From Acidimicrobiia bacterium (GTDB lineage Bacteria > Actinomycetota > Acidimicrobiia > Acidimicrobiales > Poriferisodalaceae), in the NCBI GenBank assembly GCA_022820505.1, contig JAJEFK010000044.1, forward strand, positions 94,917-158,916: 64,000 bases of DNA. Reading direction: 5' to 3'. A program made the translations under genes and the position numbers. The notes beneath the pieces are model-generated. The model had not been told where the DNA came from, searched no databases, and worked only from the letters and a program-made list of their open reading frames with translations. Below are positions 38,183 through 46,755 of this stretch, piece after piece; the stretch's first letter is position 1; each line of letters starts with the position of its first letter.

Positions 38183-39217
38183 ATGTCGGCTGACGGTGAG
38201 GTGCCGCCGGGCATCGATGCCCCTGCGGTCAGCGAGTGGTTCGCCGCCCATGTGCCGCAGGCTGCTCAGCCGCTGCGTTTTGAGCTGATTGCCGGCGGGC
38301 ATTCGAACCTGACCTACCGGGTGCACTGCGCCGACGGCTCGTCGGTGGTGCTGCGGCGGCCGCCGTTGAGTCATGTGCTGGCTACGGCGCACGACATGGG
38401 TCGGGAGCACAAGATCATCTCCGGTGTGGGCCAGACCGGCGTGCCGGTGCCCCGGGCGATCGCGCTGTGCGCGGACGAGACCGTCAACGAGGCGCCGTTC
38501 TATGTCATGAGCTACGAGGAGGGCGCGGTGCTGCACTCGGCGGACGAGTCGGCGCTGGTGCCCGATGCTGAGCGGGTGCCGCTGAGCCGGCGGGTGGCCG
38601 ATGTGCTGGCCGAGCTGCATGCGATCGAGCCCGACGATGTGGGGCTGGGCGATCTGGGGCGTCGGGAGGACTATCTGGGCCGGCAGCTGCGTCGCTGGAA
38701 GCGCCAGTGGGAGCAGTCGAAGACTCGTGAGCTGCCGATCATGGATGAGGTCGCCGCCGAGCTGGAGGCTCGCAAGCCCGAGCAGATCGGTTCGTCGATC
38801 GTTCATGGCGACTACCGGCTGGGGAACATGTTGTCGGGTTCCGGCGACATTGTTGCGGTGCTCGACTGGGAGCTGTGCACGCTCGGCGACGCGATGGCCG
38901 ATGTGGGCTACCTGATGAACAACTGGGTGACGCCCGACGAGCGGTCGACGGGCACCTCGGCGCCCACGCAGGCGGGCGGGTTCGCTTCGCGCAGCGAGAT
39001 GCTGGATTGGTATGCCGATGCGTCGGGGCGTGATCTGTCGCTAGTGGAGTACTACCGCGCGTTCTCGTACTGGCGTCTGGCTGCTATATCGGAGGGCGTG
39101 CTCAACCGGTACCTGCGCGGGGCGATGGCGGACGCCGAGGAGGCCGACACCGATCTGTTCCGTGAGAACGTCGATTTCCTGTCGACCAGCGCAGCCGAAC
39201 GCCTCGCCGTTCGCTGA
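38183..39217 (+). CDS. Aminoglycoside phosphotransferase-fold kinase, ACAD10/11 type
   Basis: This 344-residue kinase-fold protein matches the N-terminal domain of mammalian ACAD10/ACAD11: FELIAGGHSNLTYRV (nucleotide-binding hairpin), the catalytic loop SIVHGDYRLGNML (HxDxxxxN) and the metal-binding IVAVLDWELCTLGD. ACAD10/11 kinases phosphorylate 4-hydroxyacids/4-hydroxyacyl-CoAs so that a dehydrogenase domain can remove the phosphate; here it may phosphorylate a hydroxyacyl-CoA. Its position directly after a 3-hydroxyacyl-CoA dehydrogenase supports acyl-CoA catabolism over antibiotic resistance. The start is ATG 38183; the stop overlaps the htrA start. Confidence 0.88.
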   Translation: MSADGEVPPGIDAPAVSEWFAAHVPQAAQPLRFELIAGGHSNLTYRVHCADGSSVVLRRPPLSHVLATAHDMGREHKIISGVGQTGVPVPRAIALCADETVNEAPFYVMSYEEGAVLHSADESALVPDAERVPLSRRVADVLAELHAIEPDDVGLGDLGRREDYLGRQLRRWKRQWEQSKTRELPIMDEVAAELEARKPEQIGSSIVHGDYRLGNMLSGSGDIVAVLDWELCTLGDAMADVGYLMNNWVTPDERSTGTSAPTQAGGFASRSEMLDWYADASGRDLSLVEYYRAFSYWRLAAISEGVLNRYLRGAMADAEEADTDLFRENVDFLSTSAAERLAVR

Positions 39218-40635
39218 TGGCTGAACCGGATCTGCCCGTCGAACCAGTATCTAGGCGGCCGGGGTGCCTGCTGGTCGGCATTGCGGGCGCGGTGGGGGCG
39301 CTCATCGGGGCGCTGACGGCCGGGTTGCTCCTGGTGATCGTGCTGGCCGGCGACGACAGCGGCCTTCCGGTTGCCGCCGGCGACAACGTCGGCTCGCAGG
39401 CACCGGCGACATCTGCTGCGGGTCCAGGGGATGCTGATGAGGCAATCGCCGCGACCGATGCAGTTGCCGTGTCTGTGACCGCAGTCGAGGGCGGCGCTGC
39501 GCCGTCGGCAAACAGTGTCGAGGTGGTGCGCGACAGCCTCGCGAGCAACGATTCGTACCTGTCGCAGCTGCTGGAGGGCCGGTTTTCCGGCGCAGGCGCG
39601 CCGCTCGGCGACCGTCTCGCGCACATCAACGTGAAGGCCGTGCTGGAAGCCGTGCAGGAAGCGGTGGTGATTGTCGATGTCACGACGCCTGACGGCGGCG
39701 ACGGCGGGGGATCGGGCTTCATCGTTACCTCTGACGGCCTGATCGTCACCAATGCCCATGTGGTCGAAAACGCCGAGAGCATCGAGGTGCGATTCTTCGG
39801 CGGCGAGCGGACCCGCGCCGAGGCCATCGGCGTCGACACCACCCGCGACCTCGCGGTGCTGCAAGTCGAGGTAGCCAATCTGCCGACGGTTCCGTTGGGT
39901 TCGAGTGCGGGTGTCGAAGTCGGCGACGAGGTGATCGCCATTGGCAACGCCATCGGCATCGTCGGTGAGCCGACCGTCACCGCGGGGATCGTGTCGGGCC
40001 TGAACCGTTCGATCGAGCTGGAAGACAACAAACGCTTGGTCCGGCTGATCCAGACCGACGCGGCCATCAACCCTGGCAACTCGGGGGGGCCGCTGGTGAA
40101 TGCGGCCGGCGAGGTGATTGGCGTCAACACCGCCATCGCCGGCGGCTTTGTGGAGGGCATCGGTTACGCCGTTTCGATCGATCATGCCCGTCCCGTCATC
40201 GACCAGCTGCTCGAGGGCATCGTGCAGGCGCGGGCATTCTTCGGTGTGAGCCTCGTGTCGGTGGACACGCTGCTCGAGTGGCAGGCAACCCAAGGTCCAC
40301 CCGATCTGGACGATCTGGGCGATGCGGGTCCCGAGACGGTCGAGCCCGGCCAAGACACGGAGGATGAGCCGCCGGATGTTCAATTGCCGCCGGGTGTGAC
40401 CTCGGGCGCGGTTGTCGTGATCGTGGTGGAGGGCGAGGCGGCCGACGCGGCGGGCATCGTGGTCGGCGACGTGATCGTGGCGTTCAACGGTGTGCGGATC
40501 GAGAACAGTCTCGACCTAGTGACGGAGATCTTGGCGCTGGTGCCCGGCGACTCTGCAGAGGTGACGCTGATCGGATCTGATGGGTCTCAGCGCGTCATCG
40601 AGGTGACGCTCGGCTCGTTCCCCACCGACGAGTAG
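39217..40635 (+). CDS. Membrane-anchored HtrA/DegP-type serine protease with PDZ domain
   Basis: This 472-residue protein has one N-terminal transmembrane helix (about residues 17-45). A Ser/Ala-rich periplasmic linker follows, then a trypsin-like domain with triad His181 (NAHVVEN), Asp211 (TTRDLAVL) and Ser289 (NPGNSGGPLV). A C-terminal PDZ domain (about 385-470) is preceded by an acidic linker (EPGQDTEDEPPD). It should degrade or sense misfolded extracytoplasmic proteins. The ATG shares its A with the upstream TGA, so translation is coupled to the kinase-like gene, an unusual partner. Confidence 0.93.
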   Translation: MAEPDLPVEPVSRRPGCLLVGIAGAVGALIGALTAGLLLVIVLAGDDSGLPVAAGDNVGSQAPATSAAGPGDADEAIAATDAVAVSVTAVEGGAAPSANSVEVVRDSLASNDSYLSQLLEGRFSGAGAPLGDRLAHINVKAVLEAVQEAVVIVDVTTPDGGDGGGSGFIVTSDGLIVTNAHVVENAESIEVRFFGGERTRAEAIGVDTTRDLAVLQVEVANLPTVPLGSSAGVEVGDEVIAIGNAIGIVGEPTVTAGIVSGLNRSIELEDNKRLVRLIQTDAAINPGNSGGPLVNAAGEVIGVNTAIAGGFVEGIGYAVSIDHARPVIDQLLEGIVQARAFFGVSLVSVDTLLEWQATQGPPDLDDLGDAGPETVEPGQDTEDEPPDVQLPPGVTSGAVVVIVVEGEAADAAGIVVGDVIVAFNGVRIENSLDLVTEILALVPGDSAEVTLIGSDGSQRVIEVTLGSFPTDE

Positions 40636-40698
40636 ACGGGCGCGTGTCACAGCGGTTCGCGATACTGCGGGGGCTGGCTGCCGACTCAACACATCCGC

Positions 40699-40704
40699 AA
40701 GGAG
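40699..40704 (+). promoter_or_regulatory. Ribosome binding site deciding the enoyl-CoA hydratase start
   Basis: AAGGAG at 40699-40704 lies 3 bases from ATG 40708 and 6 bases from ATG 40711. The spacing favours ATG 40711 as the initiator. Confidence 0.7.
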
Positions 40705-40710
40705 AAAATG

Positions 40711-41541
40711 ATGGCTGACCGAATCTTCGATACGGGGACCGACGACATTGCTGTCGAGGTGGCCGACGGCGTGATGACGATCACGCTGAACCGTCCTGAT
40801 CGGCGCAATGCCATGTCCGGGCCGATGCTGGACGGCTTGGTTGCGGCGCTTGCCGATGCCGAGACGGCCTCCGACGTGGGGGCGCTGGTGCTGACCGGCG
40901 CCGGCGGTGCGTTCTGTGCCGGCGGCGACGTGAAGGGCATGGCGGCCGCTGGCGGCGAGGGCGGCGGCAGCCCGCTGCAGTACGACGCCCGGGTGCACAA
41001 TCAGCGCCGCAACCAGCGAGATACCTCGGGGAAGCTGTACGAGATGCCCAAGCCGACCATTGCGGCGCTGCCGGGTGCAGCCGCGGGGGCGGGCCTGTCG
41101 CTGGCGCTGGCGTGCGACCTGCGGTATGCGGCGCCCAATGCGATCATGACCACGGCGTTCGCCCGGGTGGGATTCAGCGGCGACTACGGCGGCACGTGGT
41201 TCATGTCCCGGCTGATCGGCTCGGCCAAGGCGCGTGAGCTGTACTTCCTGTCCGACCGGGTCGACATGGACCAGGCGGTGTCGCTGGGCCTGGTGAACGG
41301 TGTGTTCCCAGCGGAGAGCCTCATGGACGAGGTGGGTGCCATTGCGCGGCGCTTGGCCGCCGGGCCCACCGTGGCGTACCGGTACATGAAGGAGAACCTG
41401 AACCGGGCGGTGCATGGCGACATGGGCGAGTGCCTCGACATGGAGGCGGCGCACCACATCCACACCGGCCAGACCGACGACCACAAGGAAGCGGCGCAGG
41501 CCTTCGTGGAGAAGCGCGAGCCGGTGTTCCACGGTCGTTGA
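40711..41541 (+). CDS. Enoyl-CoA hydratase/isomerase family protein
   Basis: This 276-residue crotonase-fold enzyme has the first oxyanion-hole segment GAGGAFCAGGDVKGMA and the second, PGAAAGAGLSLALACDLRYA. The position of the catalytic Glu in classical hydratases (helix after the second oxyanion loop) falls in TTAFARVGFSGDYGGTWFM, which contains Asp rather than the typical Glu pair. An isomerase or other crotonase activity is therefore possible. It lies downstream of other acyl-CoA genes but has its own good Shine-Dalgarno. Confidence 0.92.
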   Translation: MADRIFDTGTDDIAVEVADGVMTITLNRPDRRNAMSGPMLDGLVAALADAETASDVGALVLTGAGGAFCAGGDVKGMAAAGGEGGGSPLQYDARVHNQRRNQRDTSGKLYEMPKPTIAALPGAAAGAGLSLALACDLRYAAPNAIMTTAFARVGFSGDYGGTWFMSRLIGSAKARELYFLSDRVDMDQAVSLGLVNGVFPAESLMDEVGAIARRLAAGPTVAYRYMKENLNRAVHGDMGECLDMEAAHHIHTGQTDDHKEAAQAFVEKREPVFHGR

Positions 41542-41603
41542 TCCTCTAACAGCCATTCGATTTCTGCGATTGGCGGCTCGGGCTGAGCCGTACGCTGGTA
41601 CGG

Positions 41604-43385
41604 ATGCGGAACGAGGTCGAGCCAGGTCAGGTTGACCTGGCGCGCGTCCCGCAGGTCCCGCCTGCCAGGAATGATCTGCAGCAGGGAACGAGTACGCCCA
41701 TCGGGGCCGACGCTCGGATTGAGTCGGGCGCACCGGTCGAGACGGGCGTGCCGGTCGGTTCCCGCGTCAGGGCGACAGGCACCCCGATCATCGAGCGTCG
41801 CGATGCCGAGTCCGGCCAGCAAAACGGTTTGGCCGCGGCACCCCGTCCGGCGTCTGCAGTTCGTTCGGCCTCTGCAGTTCGCTTGGCCGCCACGATTCGT
41901 CCGGCCACTGCACCGCGTCCAGTCGCTGCGACTCGTCCAGCGACGGCACCGCGTCAGGTTCCCGCTGCAGATCGGCAGGTTCCGCCGGCGCCTCCGCAAG
42001 CACGCGAAGCGGTGTCGGGTCGAGCTTGGCGGGCGCTCACCGTCGCGTCGCTGGGCACCGTGCTGGTCGGCTTCAACAGCACGGCCTCCAACCTGGCGCT
42101 GGACTCGATCCGCGACGGCTTCGCCGGCGCAACGGCATCCGACGTGGGCTGGGGAATCGCCGGATTCATGATCGGCACGGCTGCGTTCCTGCCGCTGGCC
42201 GGACGTCTCGCCGACAGGATCGGCCGCAAGCGCATCTTCCAGATCGGGCTGGCGCTGTTCGCGCTGTCTGCGGTGTTCTCCGCCATAGCGCCCACGGTGT
42301 GGACGCTGAACATGGCCCGAGTGCTGCAGGCGATCAGCGGTGCAGCGATCCTTCCGGCGTCATTGAGTCTGGTGCTGCCGTTGTTCCCCGAGTCGAGACG
42401 AACAACCGCGGTGGGACTCTGGTCGGCATCAGGGCCGCTGGCCGCCGCGATCGCACCCCAGGTGTCCACGCTGATGCTGGCCGCAGCGGGTTGGCGCGTG
42501 CTCTATTTCGTGAGCGCTCCGATTGCTGCGCTGCTGTTCGTCGTGGGCTGGCGCGTACTGCGAGAACAGCCGACACCGCCGAGACACCAGCGGCTCGACA
42601 TCGTGGGAGCGACCGCCGGCACGGTGGCACTGCTGGCCATCGTGACGCCGCTCATGCAGGGCAAAGACTGGGGATTGCTCTCGCCTGTCGCACTGGCACT
42701 CGGGGGCGTCGGTGTGGTGGCGCTGGCAGTGTTCGTCTTCAACTCACTGCGTCACGCCGAACCGTTGCTGAACCTGCACCTGTTCCGCCGGCGCAACGTG
42801 TGGGTGACGCAGCTGGCCAACTTCCTCGTCGGCCTCTCGTCGCAGTCGCTGTGGCTGCTGTGGCCGTTGTTCCTGCTCAATGTGTGGAACTACGGGGTGG
42901 CAGCGGTCGGGCTGGCGCTCACACTGGGCCCGATCGCTGCGGGCTTCTCCACCATCACGTTCAGCCGCTTGGGCGAACGCTGGAATGCGGTCGGCTTCTG
43001 CCGGACCGGCTCGGCAATGCAGATCGCCTCCGTCGGCTGGATGGTGCTGACGTTGGGGACCACGCCGAATTACTGGTTCGTCATGGCGCCCAGCATCGCC
43101 CTGTTCGGCTTGGGCTGGGGCATGTGCGTGCCGCTGCTCAACAGCGTGGCGCTCAAGGCGGTGCCCGAGAAGTACTTCGGGGAAGTCAGCGGGCTGTTCA
43201 ACACGCTGCGCTATGCATCCGCGGCGATTGGCATCGCAGCGCTGTTTGCGGTGCTCACCGAAGACTCCGGTGCGGCTTCGCTGATCTACTACCAGCGGGC
43301 CCTCGTGCTCTTCCTGATCGCCGCCAGCGTGGGGTTCGCGTCGCTGTGGATCCCGATGAGTCGGCCCGGCCGCTCCGACAGCTGA
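41604..43385 (+). CDS. MFS transporter (DHA2/EmrB-type) with a repetitive N-terminal extension
   Basis: This 593-residue protein begins with ~138 residues of low complexity that include seven in-frame hexapeptide units (residues 81-122). About 12-14 transmembrane helices of a major facilitator follow. The first helix is LTVASLGTVLVGFNSTASNLALD; the MFS signature AGRLADRIGRKRIFQ joins helices 2 and 3; motif C-like ASGPLAAAIAPQ follows. DHA2 members export drugs by proton antiport. The start ATG 41604 assumes that the repeat tract is translated; a downstream GTG near 42008 would give a normal-length transporter. Confidence 0.88.
   Translation: MRNEVEPGQVDLARVPQVPPARNDLQQGTSTPIGADARIESGAPVETGVPVGSRVRATGTPIIERRDAESGQQNGLAAAPRPASAVRSASAVRLAATIRPATAPRPVAATRPATAPRQVPAADRQVPPAPPQAREAVSGRAWRALTVASLGTVLVGFNSTASNLALDSIRDGFAGATASDVGWGIAGFMIGTAAFLPLAGRLADRIGRKRIFQIGLALFALSAVFSAIAPTVWTLNMARVLQAISGAAILPASLSLVLPLFPESRRTTAVGLWSASGPLAAAIAPQVSTLMLAAAGWRVLYFVSAPIAALLFVVGWRVLREQPTPPRHQRLDIVGATAGTVALLAIVTPLMQGKDWGLLSPVALALGGVGVVALAVFVFNSLRHAEPLLNLHLFRRRNVWVTQLANFLVGLSSQSLWLLWPLFLLNVWNYGVAAVGLALTLGPIAAGFSTITFSRLGERWNAVGFCRTGSAMQIASVGWMVLTLGTTPNYWFVMAPSIALFGLGWGMCVPLLNSVALKAVPEKYFGEVSGLFNTLRYASAAIGIAALFAVLTEDSGAASLIYYQRALVLFLIAASVGFASLWIPMSRPGRSDS
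41844..41969 (+). repeat. Seven 18-bp tandem units encoding Arg-Pro-Ala hexapeptides
   Basis: Seven degenerate 18-bp units start at 41844, 41862, 41880, 41898, 41916, 41934 and 41952. Each begins CGT or CGC (Arg) and encodes R-x-x-x-x-x, for example RPASAV, RSASAV, RPATAP. The units stay in frame with the transporter gene. The repeated residues are Arg, Pro, Ala and Thr/Ser, predicting an unstructured, positively charged cytoplasmic tail. Confidence 0.9.
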
Positions 43386-43621
43386 CGCCTGTCGCGCGAC
43401 GATCAAGGGCCTGCCGCGTTGGATGCTGTGGCCCGTCGCATGGCGCTCTGCGGAGTGCCGTGCTGTCGGCTGTTGTCGGACGGCCGATCTGGGCAGCTCG
43501 TGACGGCGCGTGTTCGGGCGGCGCGAATGATCGGCTCCTCAGCGTCGCGCGGGCGATGATCGACTTCTCCCCGGTGCTCGGCGTTGATGCTGGGCGAGTT
43601 TGTCTGGCACGCTGAGCGACG

Positions 43622-44146
43622 GTGTCGTTGGATCAGATGCTCCGGCTGTTCGCGGTGGCTGCGCTGGCGTGCAATGTCGCGACGCTGAGTCTGGTGGCCG
43701 TGCGGCTCCGTGGCCGTGATTCGGCCGGGCATGGAGCGGTCAGCGCTCGGGCGCTCGTGGGAGTTGCCGCACTGCTGGCTGTGGGTGCCACGCTGGGTTC
43801 GCTGTACCTGTCTGAGATTGCGCATCTGGAGCCGTGCCGGTGGTGCTGGTTCCAGCGCATCGCCATGTACCCGCTCGCGTTGGTGCTTGTTGTGGGCTGG
43901 TTTCGGCGCGACCGAGGGGTTCACCTGTACGGGCTGCCGATGTGCCTGGCGGGCGCTGCGATGTCGACGTGGCACTACCTGCTGCAGCACTTTCCAGATC
44001 TTGAAGGTGCCACCACGTGCAGCATCACCAGCCCGTGCACGGTCCGGTACGCGTGGGAATTCGGATTCGTGTCGATCCCCTACATGGCGGGCAGTGTGTT
44101 CGTGCTGGTCGGTGTGCTGCTGAACATGTCGCGGCACCGATCCTGA
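43622..44146 (+). CDS. Disulfide bond formation protein DsbB/BdbC
   Basis: This 174-residue membrane protein has four transmembrane helices. It carries the DsbB redox pairs: Cys72-x-x-Cys75 in EPCRWCWFQRIAMYP after helix 2, and Cys133/Cys139 in the second loop (TTCSITSPCT). It should reoxidise a thioredoxin-like DsbA and pass electrons to quinone. The start is GTG 43622. No DsbA-like gene is in the window. The 236-base gap upstream shows no gene. Confidence 0.93.
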   Translation: MSLDQMLRLFAVAALACNVATLSLVAVRLRGRDSAGHGAVSARALVGVAALLAVGATLGSLYLSEIAHLEPCRWCWFQRIAMYPLALVLVVGWFRRDRGVHLYGLPMCLAGAAMSTWHYLLQHFPDLEGATTCSITSPCTVRYAWEFGFVSIPYMAGSVFVLVGVLLNMSRHRS

Positions 44147-44252
44147 CGTAGTCGTTTGCCATCAGTTGCCTCTGCGAACTCATAGCTCGTGAACATGAGT
44201 CGGTCCGCCGTGCTCCTACGGTGTGCATCATGAATATGAATGCGACCGAGCA

Positions 44253-45050
44253 ATGAGACGGCTGATCGGCAAGCTCATTCCACGGTCCACTGGCGGGCGC
44301 TGGGCAGCAGGCCTCAGCCTTCTTGCGCTGGCTGCTGTTGCCTTCTACGTGGCCTTCTACGTCTTCGCCGTCCACTTGCTCTTCGTGGACGAGGTGGTGG
44401 ACGAGGAGGCCCCTGAGTTCGCCGTCGAGGTTGACATCGACGAGCTGATCAGCGAAGCGCTCGAGACCGGCCCCGCAACGACAACCGCTGCAGTGAGCAG
44501 TGACGCAGAGCCGACGGATGAGGGACCGGCCACCGACCAGTCGATGTCGGTGGGCGAGCACTCGGCAGACGAGGTCGACGCGTCAGATGGGTCTACCGGG
44601 TCCGGCGATTCGGCTGGCGCCACCGGGTCTGCCGAGTCTGGCGAAACCGAGGGGGCTGCCGAGTCTGATGCAGGCAGCGGATCCAGCGGGGAGGAAGATC
44701 AAGGCGTGCGGGTGGCCTACGTGGGCAGCTTCGGGCCCCGGTCGCACCCGGCCGAGGGCACGGCGGTGGTGCTCACCGACGGCACGCAGACCTTCCTGCG
44801 CTTCGACGACGACTTCGCCACCGACAACGGCCCCGATCTGAACGTGTACTTGCACACTGCGGGTCCGGACGCATCGGTGGATGACCTTGTGGGCGACTTC
44901 ATCGACTTGGGCGACCTGAAGGGCAACATCGGGGCGCAGAACTACGTGGTCCCCGAAGACATCGATCTCGACCGCTACAGCACCGTGTCGGTCTGGTGCG
45001 TCCGCTTCCGCGTGGTCTTCGGCACCGCCGAGCTTGCACCGATGAACTAG
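44253..45050 (+). CDS. DM13-domain membrane-anchored protein
   Basis: This 265-residue protein (ATG 44253; a GTG at 44223 would add ten residues) has an N-terminal transmembrane anchor, LSLLALAAVAFYVAFYVFAV. It continues with an acidic Ser/Gly/Glu-rich linker of about 90 residues and a C-terminal DM13 domain: GSFGPRSHPAEGTAVVLTDG, FDDDFATDNGPDLNVYL and YSTVSVWCVRFRVVFGTAEL, with its conserved Cys. DM13 domains are proposed extracytoplasmic electron-transfer or redox modules. It lies just after dsbB, which also points to extracytoplasmic redox work. Confidence 0.88.
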   Translation: MRRLIGKLIPRSTGGRWAAGLSLLALAAVAFYVAFYVFAVHLLFVDEVVDEEAPEFAVEVDIDELISEALETGPATTTAAVSSDAEPTDEGPATDQSMSVGEHSADEVDASDGSTGSGDSAGATGSAESGETEGAAESDAGSGSSGEEDQGVRVAYVGSFGPRSHPAEGTAVVLTDGTQTFLRFDDDFATDNGPDLNVYLHTAGPDASVDDLVGDFIDLGDLKGNIGAQNYVVPEDIDLDRYSTVSVWCVRFRVVFGTAELAPMN

Positions 45051-45085
45051 CGAGCCGCTCGCGCTCAGCCTCCTAGTGTCTTGGC

Positions 45086-46732
45086 ATGATGGCGGGGGCG
45101 GTCAAGGACGGGCGGGCCCATCTGGCTGCTCTGGACACTGACCGGACGGTCTACTTGGATGGCGAGCTGATCACGCGGGTCGCTGAGCATCCTGCGTTCG
45201 CCGAGAGCTGCCGGGCCATTGCTGGCCTGTACGACTTCCAGGCAAGCCATCTTGACCTGATGACGTTCGACATCGGCGACGGCCGGCGGGCCAACCGGGC
45301 CTGGCAGATGCCTCGCTCGTATGACGAGCTGGTGGCCAAGCGCAAGGCCATGACGGCGTGGGCCGAGCTGCATGCGGGCTTCATGGGACGCTCGCCCGAT
45401 CATCTGGCGTGCGCCGTGTCGGGTCAGCTCATGGCGCTCGAGCTGTTCGAAGAGCACAACCCCCGCTGCGCCAAGGCCTACTGGGACTACTACGAGTGGG
45501 CCCGGGCCAACGACATCTTCCTCACCTACGTCATCATCAACCCCCAGGGCGACCGGTCGCGGGCGTGGGGCGATCAGCCGAAGCAGATCAGCGCCCACAT
45601 CGTCGACGAGGGGCCGGACGGGCCGACGGTGCGTGGGGCGAAGATGCTGGGGACCGGCTCGATCATGGCAGAGGAGGTCTTCGTCGCGAATCTGCAGCCG
45701 CTGCAGGAGGGCGAGGAGGATCTGGCCATCTCCTTCGCCCTGCCGCTCGACACGCCGGGTATCAAGATCGTGTCGCGCAAGAGCTTCGAGCAGCACGCGG
45801 TCAGCCCGTTCGACAACCCGCTGTCACACCGGTTCGACGAGAACGACGCCATCATCCACTTCGACGACGTGACGGTGCCCTGGGAGCGAGTCTTCGTGTA
45901 CCGCGACGTCGACATGTGCCGGCGGCAGTTCCACGACACGCCGGGGCACGTGTACCAGAACTACCAAGCGCAGGTCCGGCTGGTGGTGAAGCTGCGGTTC
46001 CTGCTGGCGGTGGCCCGACGGCTCACCGAGACGATCGGCACCGTGAACATCGTGCAGGCGAAGCTCGGCGAGCTGGCCGCCCGGGTGGCTGCGTTCGAGG
46101 GCCTGATGTTCGGCATGGAGGCCGCCGGGCAGCAGTTCGGCGACTACTTCATGCCCAACCGGCACCTGCTGTACTCGGCACAGGTCACCACGCAGGCGCT
46201 GTACCCGCAGTTGATCACCGAGATCCGGGAGCTGGCTGGCGGCGGGCTGATCATGCTGCCGTCGTCGGCGGCCGACCTGTCCCGTCGGGAAGTTGCCGAC
46301 GTGCTCGACAGCACGTTGGTGTCGGCTCGTGAGGGCGAGGGGGCGTACGAGCGCATGAAGTTCCTGAAGCTGGCCTGGGACGCCGTCGGCTCGGAGTTCG
46401 CCAGCCGTCACACCCAGTACGAGATGTTCTACGCCGGCGCCCAGTTCGTGACCCAGGGCCACAGCTTCCGCACCTACGACTGGGCGGGCGCCGACCGGCT
46501 GCTCGAAGCCATGCTCGAAGGCAACGACGCCGACTGGGCCGGTGCCGCCCCCGAGGGCGACCGTTCACGACCGACGGGTCAGCACAGCACTGGACCGCAT
46601 CCTGCTGGGCTGGATGGCGCCGAGGACGACGCCGCAGTGCCAGACAGCGTCGATGCAGGCAGTGCGGGGCGAGACGCTGTCCGGCACGATGGCGCAATGC
46701 CGGACGGTGCAGGTTCCGGCGGGACCGGGTAG
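45086..46732 (+). CDS. FADH2-dependent monooxygenase, 4-hydroxyphenylacetate 3-hydroxylase (HpaB) type
   Basis: This 548-residue protein has an HpaB/acyl-CoA-dehydrogenase fold: N-terminal helices, a middle beta-domain (TYVIINPQGDRSRAWG, GTGSIMAEEVFVA) and a C-terminal four-helix domain (LIMLPSSAADLSRREVADV). Such enzymes hydroxylate phenols or other aromatics using FADH2 made by a separate reductase (HpaC), which is not seen here. The C-terminus carries an extra ~60-residue Gly/Asp/Ala-rich tail not expected in the family. It is the first gene of a three-gene operon with an AA_synth protein and an enamidase-like hydrolase. Confidence 0.9.
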   Translation: MMAGAVKDGRAHLAALDTDRTVYLDGELITRVAEHPAFAESCRAIAGLYDFQASHLDLMTFDIGDGRRANRAWQMPRSYDELVAKRKAMTAWAELHAGFMGRSPDHLACAVSGQLMALELFEEHNPRCAKAYWDYYEWARANDIFLTYVIINPQGDRSRAWGDQPKQISAHIVDEGPDGPTVRGAKMLGTGSIMAEEVFVANLQPLQEGEEDLAISFALPLDTPGIKIVSRKSFEQHAVSPFDNPLSHRFDENDAIIHFDDVTVPWERVFVYRDVDMCRRQFHDTPGHVYQNYQAQVRLVVKLRFLLAVARRLTETIGTVNIVQAKLGELAARVAAFEGLMFGMEAAGQQFGDYFMPNRHLLYSAQVTTQALYPQLITEIRELAGGGLIMLPSSAADLSRREVADVLDSTLVSAREGEGAYERMKFLKLAWDAVGSEFASRHTQYEMFYAGAQFVTQGHSFRTYDWAGADRLLEAMLEGNDADWAGAAPEGDRSRPTGQHSTGPHPAGLDGAEDDAAVPDSVDAGSAGRDAVRHDGAMPDGAGSGGTG

Positions 46733-46755
46733 GGCGACGCAAGGGGAGCATCGAC

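Noticed and set aside
38183..39217. Antibiotic (aminoglycoside) resistance kinase
   Set aside because: The fold is shared, but sequence blocks and operon context match ACAD10/11-type metabolic kinases.
41844..41969. CRISPR-like array
   Set aside because: Units are contiguous 18-mers without spacers and stay in frame with a coding sequence.
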